DNA from: Clostridium thermobutyricum
Lineage (GTDB): Bacteria; Bacillota; Clostridia; Ch29
Direction of reading: 5' to 3'
NCBI GenBank assembly: GCA_016841565.1
Contig: JAENYX010000026.1
Coordinates: 1-36,409 of the forward strand
DNA length: 36,409 bases
Below are positions 15,492-23,155 of the stretch, one piece after another. Each line of letters starts with the position of its first letter. Position 1 is the stretch's first letter. The notes beneath the pieces were generated by a model, which saw only the letters and a list, made by a program, of their open reading frames with translations, did not search any database and was not told the origin of the DNA. A program made the position numbers and the translations under genes.

Positions 15492-16652
15492 TTGAGGGAA
15501 ATATATTTTGATAATGCTGCTACTACCAAGCCCTTTGAAGAGGTAGTGAAGATAATGGTGGACTGTCTGACCAAAGAATATGGCAATCCCTCTTCACTAC
15601 ATAGAAAGGGAATACAGGCAGAGGCCATCCTGAAGCAAAGCAGAGGCATATTAGCAAAGTCGCTTAATGTACAGCCATCGGAAATACTCTTTACTTCCGG
15701 CGGTACCGAATCAAATAATACGGCAATAAGAGGGATTGCCCGCAGCTACGCCAACAGGGGCAAACACATAATAGCCAGCAGGATTGAGCATCCATCGGTA
15801 TATATGACAATGGAGGATTTGGAAAGGGATGGATATGAAATATCCTATATTGATGTGGACAATCACGGGATAATCAACCTGGAGCAGCTGGCGCAAGCCG
15901 TACGTAAGGATACTATAATGGTGTCGGTTATGGGCGTGAACAACGAGACCGGGGCTGTGCAGCCTCTGTACGATACAGGAAAGCTGTTAAAGGAGAAAAA
16001 TCCCCTTGCTTTCTTTCATGTTGACTGTATTCAGGCCTTTATGAAAATACCCCTTGATATAAACAAAATAGGTGCACATCTTATTTCAATAAGCGCACAT
16101 AAATTTCATGGGCCAAAGGGTATCGGGGCCATATACTGCAAAAAAGGGATTAACTTAAGGCCCTGGCAAACCGGTGGAGGCCAGGAGCAGGGCCTTCGCT
16201 CGGGTACCGAAAACCTGCCGGGGATTGCCGGGCTGGGCAAGGCGGTTGAAATATACAGCAGCAACTTTAGCCAATACACAGCTAAAATGGAATTGTTGAA
16301 GGACAAGCTGAGAAATGATATACAGGCAAGGATTGATAACGTCAGGTTCAATACACCCGAAGGGAAAAAGGGAGCTCCGCACATTCTCAGCGTTTCCTTC
16401 AGAGGAGTTAAGGGAGAGGTGCTTCTACACTCGCTGGAGAAATATGGCATATATATTTCTACAAGGTCTGCCTGCTCCTCAAAGCAGAATAAGAGCAGCA
16501 GCGTGATGACGGCAATGGGGCTCAGCAGTGAAGAAGCTGAAGGTACCGTAAGGATTAGTATTTGTCCGTTTAATACACAGCAGGAGATTGATATACTGAC
16601 AGATGCGCTTGTCACCGAGGTTGGAGCATTGAGACAGCTTTTTGGGAGGTAA
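15492..16652 (+). CDS. Cysteine desulfurase (NifS/IscS type)
   Basis: PLP enzyme that takes sulfur from cysteine as an enzyme-bound persulfide. The start is TTG 15492, with AAGGAG nine bases upstream and the family N-terminus REIYFDNAATTKP directly following; a GTG at 15468 would add eight non-conserved residues. 386 residues. The PLP lysine is in SAHKFHGPKG (Lys204), and the sulfur-carrying cysteine is Cys328 in STRSACSSKQ, on the longer active-site loop of class I enzymes. It is followed after 4 bp by thiI, so its main role here is probably supplying sulfur for tRNA 4-thiouridine (and perhaps thiamine). No IscU scaffold or IscR-type regulator is nearby, which argues against a housekeeping isc operon. 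Confidence 0.92.
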   Translation: MREIYFDNAATTKPFEEVVKIMVDCLTKEYGNPSSLHRKGIQAEAILKQSRGILAKSLNVQPSEILFTSGGTESNNTAIRGIARSYANRGKHIIASRIEHPSVYMTMEDLERDGYEISYIDVDNHGIINLEQLAQAVRKDTIMVSVMGVNNETGAVQPLYDTGKLLKEKNPLAFFHVDCIQAFMKIPLDINKIGAHLISISAHKFHGPKGIGAIYCKKGINLRPWQTGGGQEQGLRSGTENLPGIAGLGKAVEIYSSNFSQYTAKMELLKDKLRNDIQARIDNVRFNTPEGKKGAPHILSVSFRGVKGEVLLHSLEKYGIYISTRSACSSKQNKSSSVMTAMGLSSEEAEGTVRISICPFNTQQEIDILTDALVTEVGALRQLFGR

Positions 16653-16656
16653 TTTT

Positions 16657-17811
16657 ATGGAAGAATTGATTTTGGTAAGATACGGGGAGATTGCCTTAAA
16701 GGGCGGGAACAGAGCATTTTTTATTAATCAGCTGGTAAGGAACATAAGAAAGGCCTTAAAGGGTATTGAGCACAGGATAATAAAGGACCGGGGAAGGATC
16801 CTGATAGAAATGCAGGTACAGTCCGGGGACACGGAGGAGGCGGTAAACCGGCTTAAAAAGGTATTTGGCATAGTATCGCTAAGCAGGGTAATTAAAGTGG
16901 AAAAGAATCTGGATACCATAAAGCAAAGGGCGCTGGCAATTGTTGCAGAGCAGCAGCCGGCCACCTTTAAGGTTGAGAGCAGGAGAGCGGATAAGGCCTT
17001 TCCTGTCAACTCTCCGGAAATATGCCGGCAGGTGGGAGCATTTATTCTGGAAAACTGTCAAGGAATACGGGTGGATGTCCACCGGCCCGAGTTGCTGATA
17101 AATATAGAAATCAGGGATAAAGCTTACATATATATGGGTATGGAGCAGGGAAGCGGAGGCCTGCCCACCGGCACAAGCGGCAAAAGCATACTGCTCTTGT
17201 CGGGGGGGATAGACAGTCCGGTGGCAGGATGGATGGTGGCCAAAAGAGGAGTGGAACTTGAGGCGATCCACTTTCACAGCTTTCCCTATACCAGCGAGAG
17301 GGCAAAGCAGAAAGTGATTGACTTAGCAAGGGTACTGGCAGGTTATACCGGAGGTATAGGGCTGCACATGGTATCTCTCACCGATATCCAAAGCAGTATA
17401 AACCGGCACTGTCCCGCCGAGCAGAGTACAATATTAACCCGGCGTTTTATGATGAAAATCGCCGGGAAGATTGCAGAAGCCGAAAAAGCCCTTGCCCTTA
17501 TTACCGGAGAAAGCCTGGGGCAGGTTGCCAGCCAGACCATTGAGAGTATCTATGTAACGGATTCCTGTGTCGATATGCCGGTTTTCAGACCCCTGCTGGG
17601 TATGGACAAAGTGGAAATAATAAACAGAGCAAGAAATATAGACACCTACGAACTGTCCATCCTGCCCTATGAAGACTGCTGCACCCTGTTTCTTCCGCCA
17701 CATCCCGAGACCAGGCCAAGGCTGGAAAAGATACTCCAGTCGGAGTCCCATTTGGAGGTCCGGCCTTTAATTGAACAGGCGGTTGAAACCAGGGAGGTCT
17801 TAAGTATCTGA
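16657..17811 (+). CDS. thiI: tRNA 4-thiouridine synthase ThiI (short form)
   Basis: Adenylates and thiolates U8 of tRNA using sulfur from the upstream desulfurase. 384 residues from ATG 16657 with GGGAGG seven bases before it. Domains: N-terminal ferredoxin-like region and THUMP (about 1-165), then the PP-loop ATPase with SGGIDSPVA (182-190). The short form lacks the C-terminal rhodanese domain found in E. coli, as is usual in Firmicutes, so the persulfide is presumably accepted directly. Cys341/Cys342 in YEDCCTLF matches the region of the conserved catalytic cysteine. The 3' end overlaps the convergent mog gene by 12 bp. Confidence 0.93.
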   Translation: MEELILVRYGEIALKGGNRAFFINQLVRNIRKALKGIEHRIIKDRGRILIEMQVQSGDTEEAVNRLKKVFGIVSLSRVIKVEKNLDTIKQRALAIVAEQQPATFKVESRRADKAFPVNSPEICRQVGAFILENCQGIRVDVHRPELLINIEIRDKAYIYMGMEQGSGGLPTGTSGKSILLLSGGIDSPVAGWMVAKRGVELEAIHFHSFPYTSERAKQKVIDLARVLAGYTGGIGLHMVSLTDIQSSINRHCPAEQSTILTRRFMMKIAGKIAEAEKALALITGESLGQVASQTIESIYVTDSCVDMPVFRPLLGMDKVEIINRARNIDTYELSILPYEDCCTLFLPPHPETRPRLEKILQSESHLEVRPLIEQAVETREVLSI

Positions 17812-18303
17812 TTGGGTACTGCCGCACTCACCCGTTTTGCCCTGCAGTATCAAAAGCCCGTGGGGCAGAGCCGGGAGGATGGCTTCAAGGCTCTCGGTTA
17901 CTCCCTTGGGACTTCCGGGGAGGTTGATTATCAGAGAGCTTTTTCTTATGCCTGCCACCGCCCTGGACAGCATTGCCTTTGCAGTTATTTGCATACTTAC
18001 AAGCCTCATAGCTTCAGGTATGCCGGGCACTTGTTTGTCTATTACAGCCAGGGTTGCTTCGGGGGTAACATCTCTTGAAGAAAATCCGGTCCCCCCGGTT
18101 GTAAGGATAAGGTCAATGCCAAGCTCATCTGTCATATGGACAATTGTTTCGGAGATTTTTTCCATCTCATCGGGTACTATTTTATAGTCGGCAACTCTCC
18201 CTCCGATTGTCTCCAGTATTCTCTCTATTGCCGGGCCGCTTAAGTCCTCTCTTTGTCCTGTGTATCCTTTGTCGCTTACTGTGATAATTCCAACTGTGAA
18301 CAA
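17800..18303 (-). CDS. mog: Molybdopterin adenylyltransferase-like protein (MogA/MoaB family)
   Basis: Predicted to adenylate molybdopterin during molybdenum cofactor synthesis. 167 residues. It has the MPT-binding pattern IITVSDKG near the N-terminus, [16 protein letters not shown] (68-83) and NLPGSPKGV near 130, all intact. The start is TTG at 18301-18303 with GGAGGTG about nine bases upstream. No other molybdenum genes are in the window. MogA and MoaB are hard to separate by sequence alone, so the symbol is tentative. It converges on thiI with overlapping 3' ends and no terminator between. Confidence 0.88.
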   Translation of the reverse strand: MFTVGIITVSDKGYTGQREDLSGPAIERILETIGGRVADYKIVPDEMEKISETIVHMTDELGIDLILTTGGTGFSSRDVTPEATLAVIDKQVPGIPEAMRLVSMQITAKAMLSRAVAGIRKSSLIINLPGSPKGVTESLEAILPALPHGLLILQGKTGECGSTQSDT

Positions 18304-18328
18304 AACTTACACCTCCGCGGATAATGTT

Positions 18329-18355
18329 TAGGTACCAGGTTCTAGGTACTGGGTC
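18329..18355. repeat. Imperfect tandem direct repeat
   Basis: TAGGTACCAGGTTC (18329-18342) is followed immediately by TAGGTACTGGGTC (18343-18355). It lies in the 274-bp gap between mog and nhaC, which otherwise shows no feature I can support. Confidence 0.5.
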
Positions 18356-18577
18356 ACAGAATAATGGTAACACATTGATGCTTGAAAGAACAAGCTGCAG
18401 CACACTAAAATCATATGGAAAACAATCAAATATTAACCACAGGCGCTTCATTGCCCCGGCTTGTTTTGGATTGGTAGTCGGGACATAAGATTAGTAATAT
18501 TTGTTGTGTGTATACAGATAGTATGATAAAATTAAATAATAGTAAACGTACTAAATTTAATAAAGGAGGTATGTATA

Positions 18578-19975
18578 GTGAAGGAAAAGACACAAAGGCA
18601 AATCAGCTTTGGAGAAGTGCTGTTTGTTCTTCTGTTTCTTATCGTATCCCTCATGGCCACTCTTATGCTATTTGGCGGAGACCCGCATATGCCTATATTG
18701 GTAACCGCTGCCGTAGCATCCATAGTTGCGATAAGGGCGGGCTATAAGTGGAACGATATCCAGGACGGGATTATTGACGGAATAAAGATGTCCATGCAGG
18801 CTATACTTATTCTTATGATTGTCGGTATGCTTATTGGCGTATGGATACTGGCCGGCGTTGTTCCTACCATGATTTATTATGGACTGAAAATTCTTTCTCC
18901 CGGAATATTCCTGGTTGCAACCTGCCTGATTTGTTCCATTGTTTCACTGGCCACCGGAAGTTCCTGGACAACGGCAGGAACTGTTGGCGTAGCACTGATA
19001 GGCGTAGGTATGGGGCTTGGAATGCCGTTGCCCATGGTGGCAGGGGCGATTATTTCGGGGGCGTACTTTGGTGACAAAATGTCGCCGCTGTCCGACACCA
19101 CAAACCTGGCACCGGCCATGGCGGGTGCCGAACTGTTTGACCACGTCAAGCACATGATTAAGACAACAGGTCCCAGTCTGGTAATCGCACTTATACTATA
19201 CGGAATTCTTGGGGCAAGATACGCAGGCCAGGAGTTGGATGTGGCTGGCATAAACCAACTGCTTGGAGGGCTGGCAGAACAGTTTGCCATAAATCCGCTT
19301 CTGTTTATACCGCCGCTGGTGGTAATACTTATGGTGGTATTTAAAGTCCCGGCGATACCCGGCCTTATAGGAGGCGTTGTGCTGGGTGCTGTTTTCGCGG
19401 CCGTATTCCAGGGCGCCGGTATGAGCGCCATCATAGAGGCATCCCATTACGGGTTTGTATCCGAGACCGGCATTGTTGCCATAGACGAGCTGCTGACCCG
19501 TGGCGGACTGCACAGCATGATGTGGACGGTATCACTGATTTTGATTGCCATGTCCTTTGGCGGTGTACTTGAAAAGACCGGAATGCTGAATGCTCTGCTC
19601 GAAAAGGTACTTAAGGTAGTAAATAGCACAGGCTCTCTGGTACTTGCAACGGTACTGTCCTGCTTCTTTATTAACCTTACCTCCGGCGACCAGTACATGT
19701 CACTGGTGGTACCGGGAAGAATGTTTAAAGATGCATATGCTAAGAGGGGACTGCATCCAAAGAACCTGTCAAGGGTACTGGAGGACGCAGGAACCCTGTC
19801 ATCACCGCTTATTCCGTGGAATACATGCGGGGCCTTTATGCTTTCAACTTTGGCCATTCATCCCTTTGCATACCTGCCCTACGCGTTCCTCAACCTGATA
19901 AATCCGCTTATATCGATATTCTACGGATATACGGGAATAACGATGGAAAAACTGCCGGAAGAAAAAACGGTATAG
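18578..19975 (+). CDS. nhaC: NhaC-family Na+/H+ antiporter
   Basis: Integral membrane antiporter, 465 residues and about 11-12 hydrophobic segments. The GAYFGDKMSPLSDTTNLAP motif and ATGSSWTTAGTVGVA are diagnostic for the NhaC (ion transporter) superfamily. The second half contains SFGGVLEKTGML and NLTSGDQYMSLVVPGRMF. Members exchange Na+ for H+, while some close relatives exchange organic anions (malate/lactate) or amino-acid derivatives, so the substrate is not certain. GTG start with GGAGGT seven bases upstream; an out-of-frame ATG at 18571 is not used. A single gene with its own terminator. Confidence 0.88.
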   Translation: MKEKTQRQISFGEVLFVLLFLIVSLMATLMLFGGDPHMPILVTAAVASIVAIRAGYKWNDIQDGIIDGIKMSMQAILILMIVGMLIGVWILAGVVPTMIYYGLKILSPGIFLVATCLICSIVSLATGSSWTTAGTVGVALIGVGMGLGMPLPMVAGAIISGAYFGDKMSPLSDTTNLAPAMAGAELFDHVKHMIKTTGPSLVIALILYGILGARYAGQELDVAGINQLLGGLAEQFAINPLLFIPPLVVILMVVFKVPAIPGLIGGVVLGAVFAAVFQGAGMSAIIEASHYGFVSETGIVAIDELLTRGGLHSMMWTVSLILIAMSFGGVLEKTGMLNALLEKVLKVVNSTGSLVLATVLSCFFINLTSGDQYMSLVVPGRMFKDAYAKRGLHPKNLSRVLEDAGTLSSPLIPWNTCGAFMLSTLAIHPFAYLPYAFLNLINPLISIFYGYTGITMEKLPEEKTV

Positions 19976-19984
19976 ATTTTTACC

Positions 19985-20018
19985 GCCTTCATGGTTCAAC
20001 CATGAAGGCTTTTTTTTA
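19985..20018 (+). terminator. Intrinsic terminator of nhaC
   Basis: GCCTTCATGG (from 19985) pairs perfectly with CCATGAAGGC (to 20009) around TTCAA, followed by eight T. Confidence 0.9.
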
Positions 20019-20192
20019 GCCTGAACATGAAAAATAAGCATGGCAATCGACAGGAGATGTTTGATTTTTACTTTAAAAGGCAAAACAATACATTTTTCAT
20101 TGAAGGGAAAAAAAATATATTGAAGAAACAATAATATATATAATTTTCTTAGGGATATTCCTCCTACCCCCGAGTAAATCAAGAGTGAAGGT

Positions 20193-20228
20193 ATGTCCCT
20201 GACCCTATGACATATCAATCGGGGACAT
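20193..20228. repeat. Inverted repeat ATGTCCC/GGGACAT
   Basis: ATGTCCC (20193-20199) and GGGACAT (20222-20228) bracket a 22-bp spacer. It lies directly before the heptad repeat in the 450-bp gap between nhaC and spoIIAA. From 20020 to 20190 the gap is AT-rich with nothing I can identify. Possibly a fragment of a dispersed intergenic element. Confidence 0.4.
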
Positions 20229-20234
20229 TCATAT

Positions 20235-20307
20235 GAGAAGTGAGAAGTGTGAAGTGAGAAGTGAGAATTGAGAAGTGAGAATTGAGAAGTGAGAATTGAG
20301 AAGTGAG
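20235..20307. repeat. Heptamer tandem repeat (GAGAAGT/GAGAATT)
   Basis: Ten uninterrupted 7-bp units plus GAG. The unit order is AGT, AGT, (GTGAAGT), AGT, ATT, AGT, ATT, AGT, ATT, AGT, so the last part is a 14-bp higher-order repeat. An inverted match, CTTCTCAATC, appears at about 20381-20390. It sits about 120 bp upstream of spoIIAA. Copy number is probably variable between strains. Confidence 0.9.
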
Positions 20308-20425
20308 GGCCTTAGCTTAGCCACGCTTTAGGGCAATACTTAAATCTCACATCCAACCTCTCGTCCCTTACTTCTCAATCATGGAGGTGTGTCTCCATTC
20401 ATACAAAGACAGGGAGGGATGGATC

Positions 20426-20761
20426 ATGGATATCACTGCAAAGGTTTCAGGCAATATATTGATATGCAGAATCAAAGGAGAGCTTGACCATCACACGGCA
20501 GAAGAATTCAGAAGCTTTATAGACCATAATTTGGAGAATAATCCTGTGAAGCATTTATTATTGGATATGTCTGAATTAAGCTTTATGGATAGTTCCGGAA
20601 TAGGGGCGTTGATTGGAAGGTATAAAAAGGTCAGCCTGGCAGGGGGTAAGGTTTTGATTGTGAATGAGAATAAACAGGTTTCACGGGTATTCGAGGTCTC
20701 GGGCATTTATGAGATAATCAATTCATACGGCAGCATTCGCCAAGCTTTGGACGGCCTATAG
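20426..20761 (+). CDS. spoIIAA: Anti-anti-sigma factor SpoIIAA
   Basis: STAS-domain protein that frees sigma-F from SpoIIAB in the forespore. 111 residues from ATG 20426 (GGGAGGGAT upstream); the longer frame from 20381 lacks a site. ELDHHTAEEFR (19-29) and the phosphorylation loop FMDSSGIGALIGRYK (53-67) match the family, with Ser56/Ser57 as the SpoIIAB phosphorylation/SpoIIE dephosphorylation site. First gene of spoIIAA-spoIIAB-sigF. I did not find a clear sigma-H promoter upstream; the preceding 190 bp are repeat-rich. Confidence 0.93.
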   Translation: MDITAKVSGNILICRIKGELDHHTAEEFRSFIDHNLENNPVKHLLLDMSELSFMDSSGIGALIGRYKKVSLAGGKVLIVNENKQVSRVFEVSGIYEIINSYGSIRQALDGL

Positions 20762-20869
20762 GGAGCATATTTCCTGCGGCCGGTAGTGGACAATGGGCAG
20801 TGCTCAATAATTTATCAACAAGCAGCTGTGACCTGGCATCCAGCACCTTAAATAAAGGAGTGAGCATTA

Positions 20870-21331
20870 ATGAAGGTAAACAATTATATGATATTGGAAA
20901 TACCCAGTAAATCCCAGAATGAAGCCTTTGCAAGAGTCGCTACAGCGGCATTCGCTTCACAGCTGGACCCAACCATTGAAGAGATAGCCGACATAAAGAC
21001 AGCCGTCTCGGAAGCTGTTACAAATTCAATAATCCATGGATACGAGAACTCCGAAGGCATAATTACCATAAAGTGTAATATAGACCAATCGGGAGTGGAG
21101 ATAGAAATAGCCGATGAAGGAAAGGGCATTGATGATGTGGAACGGGCAAGACAGCCTCTGTATACATCCAAGCCTGAACTGGAACGGTCGGGCATGGGGT
21201 TTACGGTGATGGAGACATTTATGGATGAGGTGGAGGTGTATTCCGAAAAAAACAAAGGGACGGTTGTTATCATGAGAAAAAAATTTGCCTCGTTGGCAAA
21301 GGATCAAGGGGTAAGTGGCAATGAAGGATAA
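20870..21331 (+). CDS. spoIIAB: Anti-sigma-F factor / SpoIIAA kinase SpoIIAB
   Basis: GHKL-type serine kinase that holds sigma-F inactive and phosphorylates SpoIIAA. 153 residues. The N box [11 protein letters not shown] (48-58), the G1 box DEGKGIDD (82-89) and the G2 box [18 protein letters not shown] (from 106) are intact. ATG start with AAAGGAG upstream. A 108-bp gap separates it from spoIIAA, unusually large for this operon, while it overlaps sigF by 11 bp, giving coupled, near-equal synthesis of the anti-sigma and sigma factors. Confidence 0.95.
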   Translation: MKVNNYMILEIPSKSQNEAFARVATAAFASQLDPTIEEIADIKTAVSEAVTNSIIHGYENSEGIITIKCNIDQSGVEIEIADEGKGIDDVERARQPLYTSKPELERSGMGFTVMETFMDEVEVYSEKNKGTVVIMRKKFASLAKDQGVSGNEG

Positions 21332-22067
21332 TACCCAATTGCTAAGCCATGTTGAAACCCTAAAACTGCTTGAAAAAGCTCAGTGCGGGGATAAGGAAGC
21401 GCAATCGGCCCTTGTTAAAAACAATATAGGTCTTATTAAAAGCATAGTCAAGCGGTTTCTGAACAGAGGCTATGAATATGAAGATCTGTTTCAGCTTGGC
21501 AGTATAGGGCTTTTAAAGGCCATAAAGAATTTCGACCCCGGATATAACGTGAGATTTTCCACCTATGCAGTGCCGATGATAGCAGGAGAGATTAAACGAT
21601 TCTTAAGGGACGATGGATTGATTAAGGTTAGCCGTTCTCTTAAGGAATTAAATGGTAAAATACGCCAGGTGAAGGACAGACTGATAAGGGATAAAGGAAG
21701 GGAGCCCACCTTGAACGAAATTTCAGAAGAATTAGGCGTGCCACCGGAGGACCTGGTGATGGCAATGGAAGCGGCTTCAGTCCCCGAGTATTTGTATGAT
21801 ACCATACATCAGGATGACGGTTCCCCAATTTTTCTTATTGACAAGGTTGCTACCGAGGAAGACAAGAGTGGAGAAATGCTTGATCGGCTTACATTAAAAG
21901 AAATGATACATAAATTAAAGCCCAGGGAAAGGCAGATAATTATGATGCGATATTTTCAGGACAAGACCCAGACGCAGATCGCCCAGAAGCTGGGCATATC
22001 ACAGGTACAGGTATCACGCATAGAAAAAAGGATATTAAACAAAATGAGGCAGTCTATGACTAAATAA
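21321..22067 (+). CDS. sigF: Forespore sigma factor F
   Basis: First compartment-specific sigma factor of sporulation, switching on forespore genes. 248 residues from ATG 21321, nine bases after AAGGGG; GTG 21315 is only three bases from that site. Region 2 shows [21 protein letters not shown] and [20 protein letters not shown], region 3 [12 protein letters not shown], and region 4 [17 protein letters not shown] with the recognition helix [20 protein letters not shown]. Last gene of the spoIIA operon, closed by a terminator. The spoVA genes directly downstream are expected regulon members. Confidence 0.96.
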   Translation: MKDNTQLLSHVETLKLLEKAQCGDKEAQSALVKNNIGLIKSIVKRFLNRGYEYEDLFQLGSIGLLKAIKNFDPGYNVRFSTYAVPMIAGEIKRFLRDDGLIKVSRSLKELNGKIRQVKDRLIRDKGREPTLNEISEELGVPPEDLVMAMEAASVPEYLYDTIHQDDGSPIFLIDKVATEEDKSGEMLDRLTLKEMIHKLKPRERQIIMMRYFQDKTQTQIAQKLGISQVQVSRIEKRILNKMRQSMTK

Positions 22068-22070
22068 AAG

Positions 22071-22094
22071 AGGGACAAGGGTTGTCCTTTTTTT
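22071..22094 (+). terminator. Intrinsic terminator of the spoIIA operon
   Basis: GGACAA (22073-22078), loop GGG, TTGTCC (22082-22087), then seven T. Confidence 0.8.
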
Positions 22095-22134
22095 ATTTTT
22101 CGCGTTTTTGTCATATAGGATAACGGTCATTTCC

Positions 22135-22164
22135 TGAATTAAATGATACAAAAGGATAATACTA
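22135..22164 (+). promoter_or_regulatory. Probable forespore (sigma-F/sigma-G) promoter of the spoVA operon
   Basis: TGAATT (22135-22140), 17-bp spacer, AATACTA (22158-22164). The forespore consensus is about GHATR and CATNHTA, so the -10 differs at one base and the -35 at its last base. It is 24 bp before the first ribosome-bound reading frame of the spoVA block and follows the sigF terminator, where such a promoter is expected. No good sigma-A pair competes. Confidence 0.5.
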
Positions 22165-22187
22165 AAAATATGAACGGAGGAGATTGA

Positions 22188-22502
22188 ATGACATACAGAA
22201 AGAGGACAGTTTTGGGACTTATACTGTTACTGTTGGCTGTATTTGCAGTTTATTCGTGTTGGGTGGTGTATGGTATAAGACGTAAGGAACCCAGCAGAGC
22301 CAAGCTGGTAATAGCATGGGAGGCTGCTGTTCCATCCTGTGTACTTTACTGCCGCCATACCGGCCTTTTTCATGAGCATATTTAAATAAATATGGCCGCA
22401 GCTATTGCTGTAGAGATAATGATAGTGCCGACGGTTATAATTAGGTCCGAAATACAGGAATGCATGGGTTTGGTCCTTGTAATGCCTGCATTGACAAAGT
22501 AG
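22188..22502 (+). pseudogene. Small membrane-protein frame interrupted by an in-frame stop
   Basis: ATG 22188 follows CGGAGGAG at good spacing. The first 28 residues contain a clear transmembrane helix (TVLGLILLLLAVFAVYSCWV) and a following positive patch. The frame stops at TAA 22383-22385 (65 residues), then continues in the same frame to TAG 22500-22502 with another hydrophobic stretch (MAAAIAVEIMIVPTVII), and no ribosome binding site for a restart. Either this is a genuine 65-residue membrane protein with a poor tail, or a roughly 104-codon gene broken by one stop. I do not recognise a family. Its position as first gene under the forespore promoter suggests a former or present spore-membrane role. 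Confidence 0.35.
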
Positions 22503-22558
22503 AAGCGTTACTGGATTACCGGCTGCTTCCAGTCGTTTAAAACCAGGAGGGGAGCAAA

Positions 22559-22705
22559 ATGGGAAAGAAATTTTTGGATTACAGTCTTCCGGCCGATACC
22601 AGTCCAACAAAACCCAAACTGCGTCACAGGGTAGACTGTGAAACGCTGCAGGGCATAATACAAAGGATTGAGAGCAGAAACAAAGAGGAGAATGGATATG
22701 GATGA
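22559..22705 (+). CDS. Unrecognised 48-residue protein coupled to spoVAC
   Basis: ATG 22559 follows AGGAGGGGAGC. The frame encodes 48 residues starting MGKKFLDYSLPAD and ending RNKEENGYG. It is hydrophilic and basic, with a possible amphipathic helix (CETLQGIIQRIESR), no membrane segment and no signal peptide. The TGA stop (22703-22705) overlaps the preferred spoVAC start (22698) by 8 bp, and the spoVAC ribosome binding site lies inside this frame, so translation is likely coupled. I do not recognise the family. It may be a real small forespore protein or a leader frame setting spoVAC translation. Confidence 0.5.
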   Translation: MGKKFLDYSLPADTSPTKPKLRHRVDCETLQGIIQRIESRNKEENGYG

Positions 22706-23141
22706 GCCCATAAAGCAAGAGTATAGAGACTATGTTGAGAAGAAGGCTCCAAGGCCGGCATTTTTAAAGAATTCAGTATGTGCATTTGTTGTAGGGGGAA
22801 TAATCTGCTGCTTGGGACAGTTTATTGTAAAAAGGGCTGAGGCTTTAGGTTTTAGCCCCGTTCAGGCATCCACCATAGGCGTTGTTTGTATGATTTTCAT
22901 AGGTGCCTTCTTAACCGGAATAGGTGTATACGATAGAATAGGAAAACATGCCGGAGCGGGTTCTATAGTTCCAATTACCGGTTTTGCCAATTCCATCGTG
23001 GCTCCTGCCATGGAGTTCAAGAGGGAAGGGTATGTCTTTGGTGTTGGGGCAAAAATGTTTGCGCTGGCAGGCCCTGTGCTGGTATATGGAATTACTGCAT
23101 CGGTGGTAACAGGGATTGTGTATTATATTTTCATTGAATAA
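22698..23141 (+). CDS. spoVAC: Stage V sporulation protein AC
   Basis: Membrane subunit of the SpoVA channel, which moves calcium-dipicolinate into the spore and releases it on germination. 147 residues from ATG 22698, seven bases after AGAGGAG; ATG 22692 would be too close to it. Several membrane helices include FVVGGIICCLGQF and VVCMIFIGAFLTGIG. The family motif KHAGAGSIVPITGFANS and the SIVAPAMEFKREG segment are well conserved. SpoVAC is the mechanosensitive channel component in Bacillus. It is followed by spoVAD after 14 bp. Confidence 0.94.
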   Translation: MDEPIKQEYRDYVEKKAPRPAFLKNSVCAFVVGGIICCLGQFIVKRAEALGFSPVQASTIGVVCMIFIGAFLTGIGVYDRIGKHAGAGSIVPITGFANSIVAPAMEFKREGYVFGVGAKMFALAGPVLVYGITASVVTGIVYYIFIE

Positions 23142-23155
23142 AAGGGGAAATGCCT

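Noticed and set aside
18501..18527. Promoter of nhaC (TTGTTG...TATGAT)
   Set aside because: The spacer is only 15 bp and the hexamers are weak; not convincing enough to list.
20190..20230. Insertion-sequence end
   Set aside because: A short inverted repeat is present but no transposase, target duplication or second end is visible.
20235..20307. CRISPR array
   Set aside because: Units are 7 bp, contiguous, and there are no spacers or cas genes.
22227..22718. 163-residue minus-strand frame opposite the sigF-spoVAC gap
   Set aside because: Cys/His/Pro-rich composition, no ribosome binding site, antisense to frames with good sites; a chance open frame.
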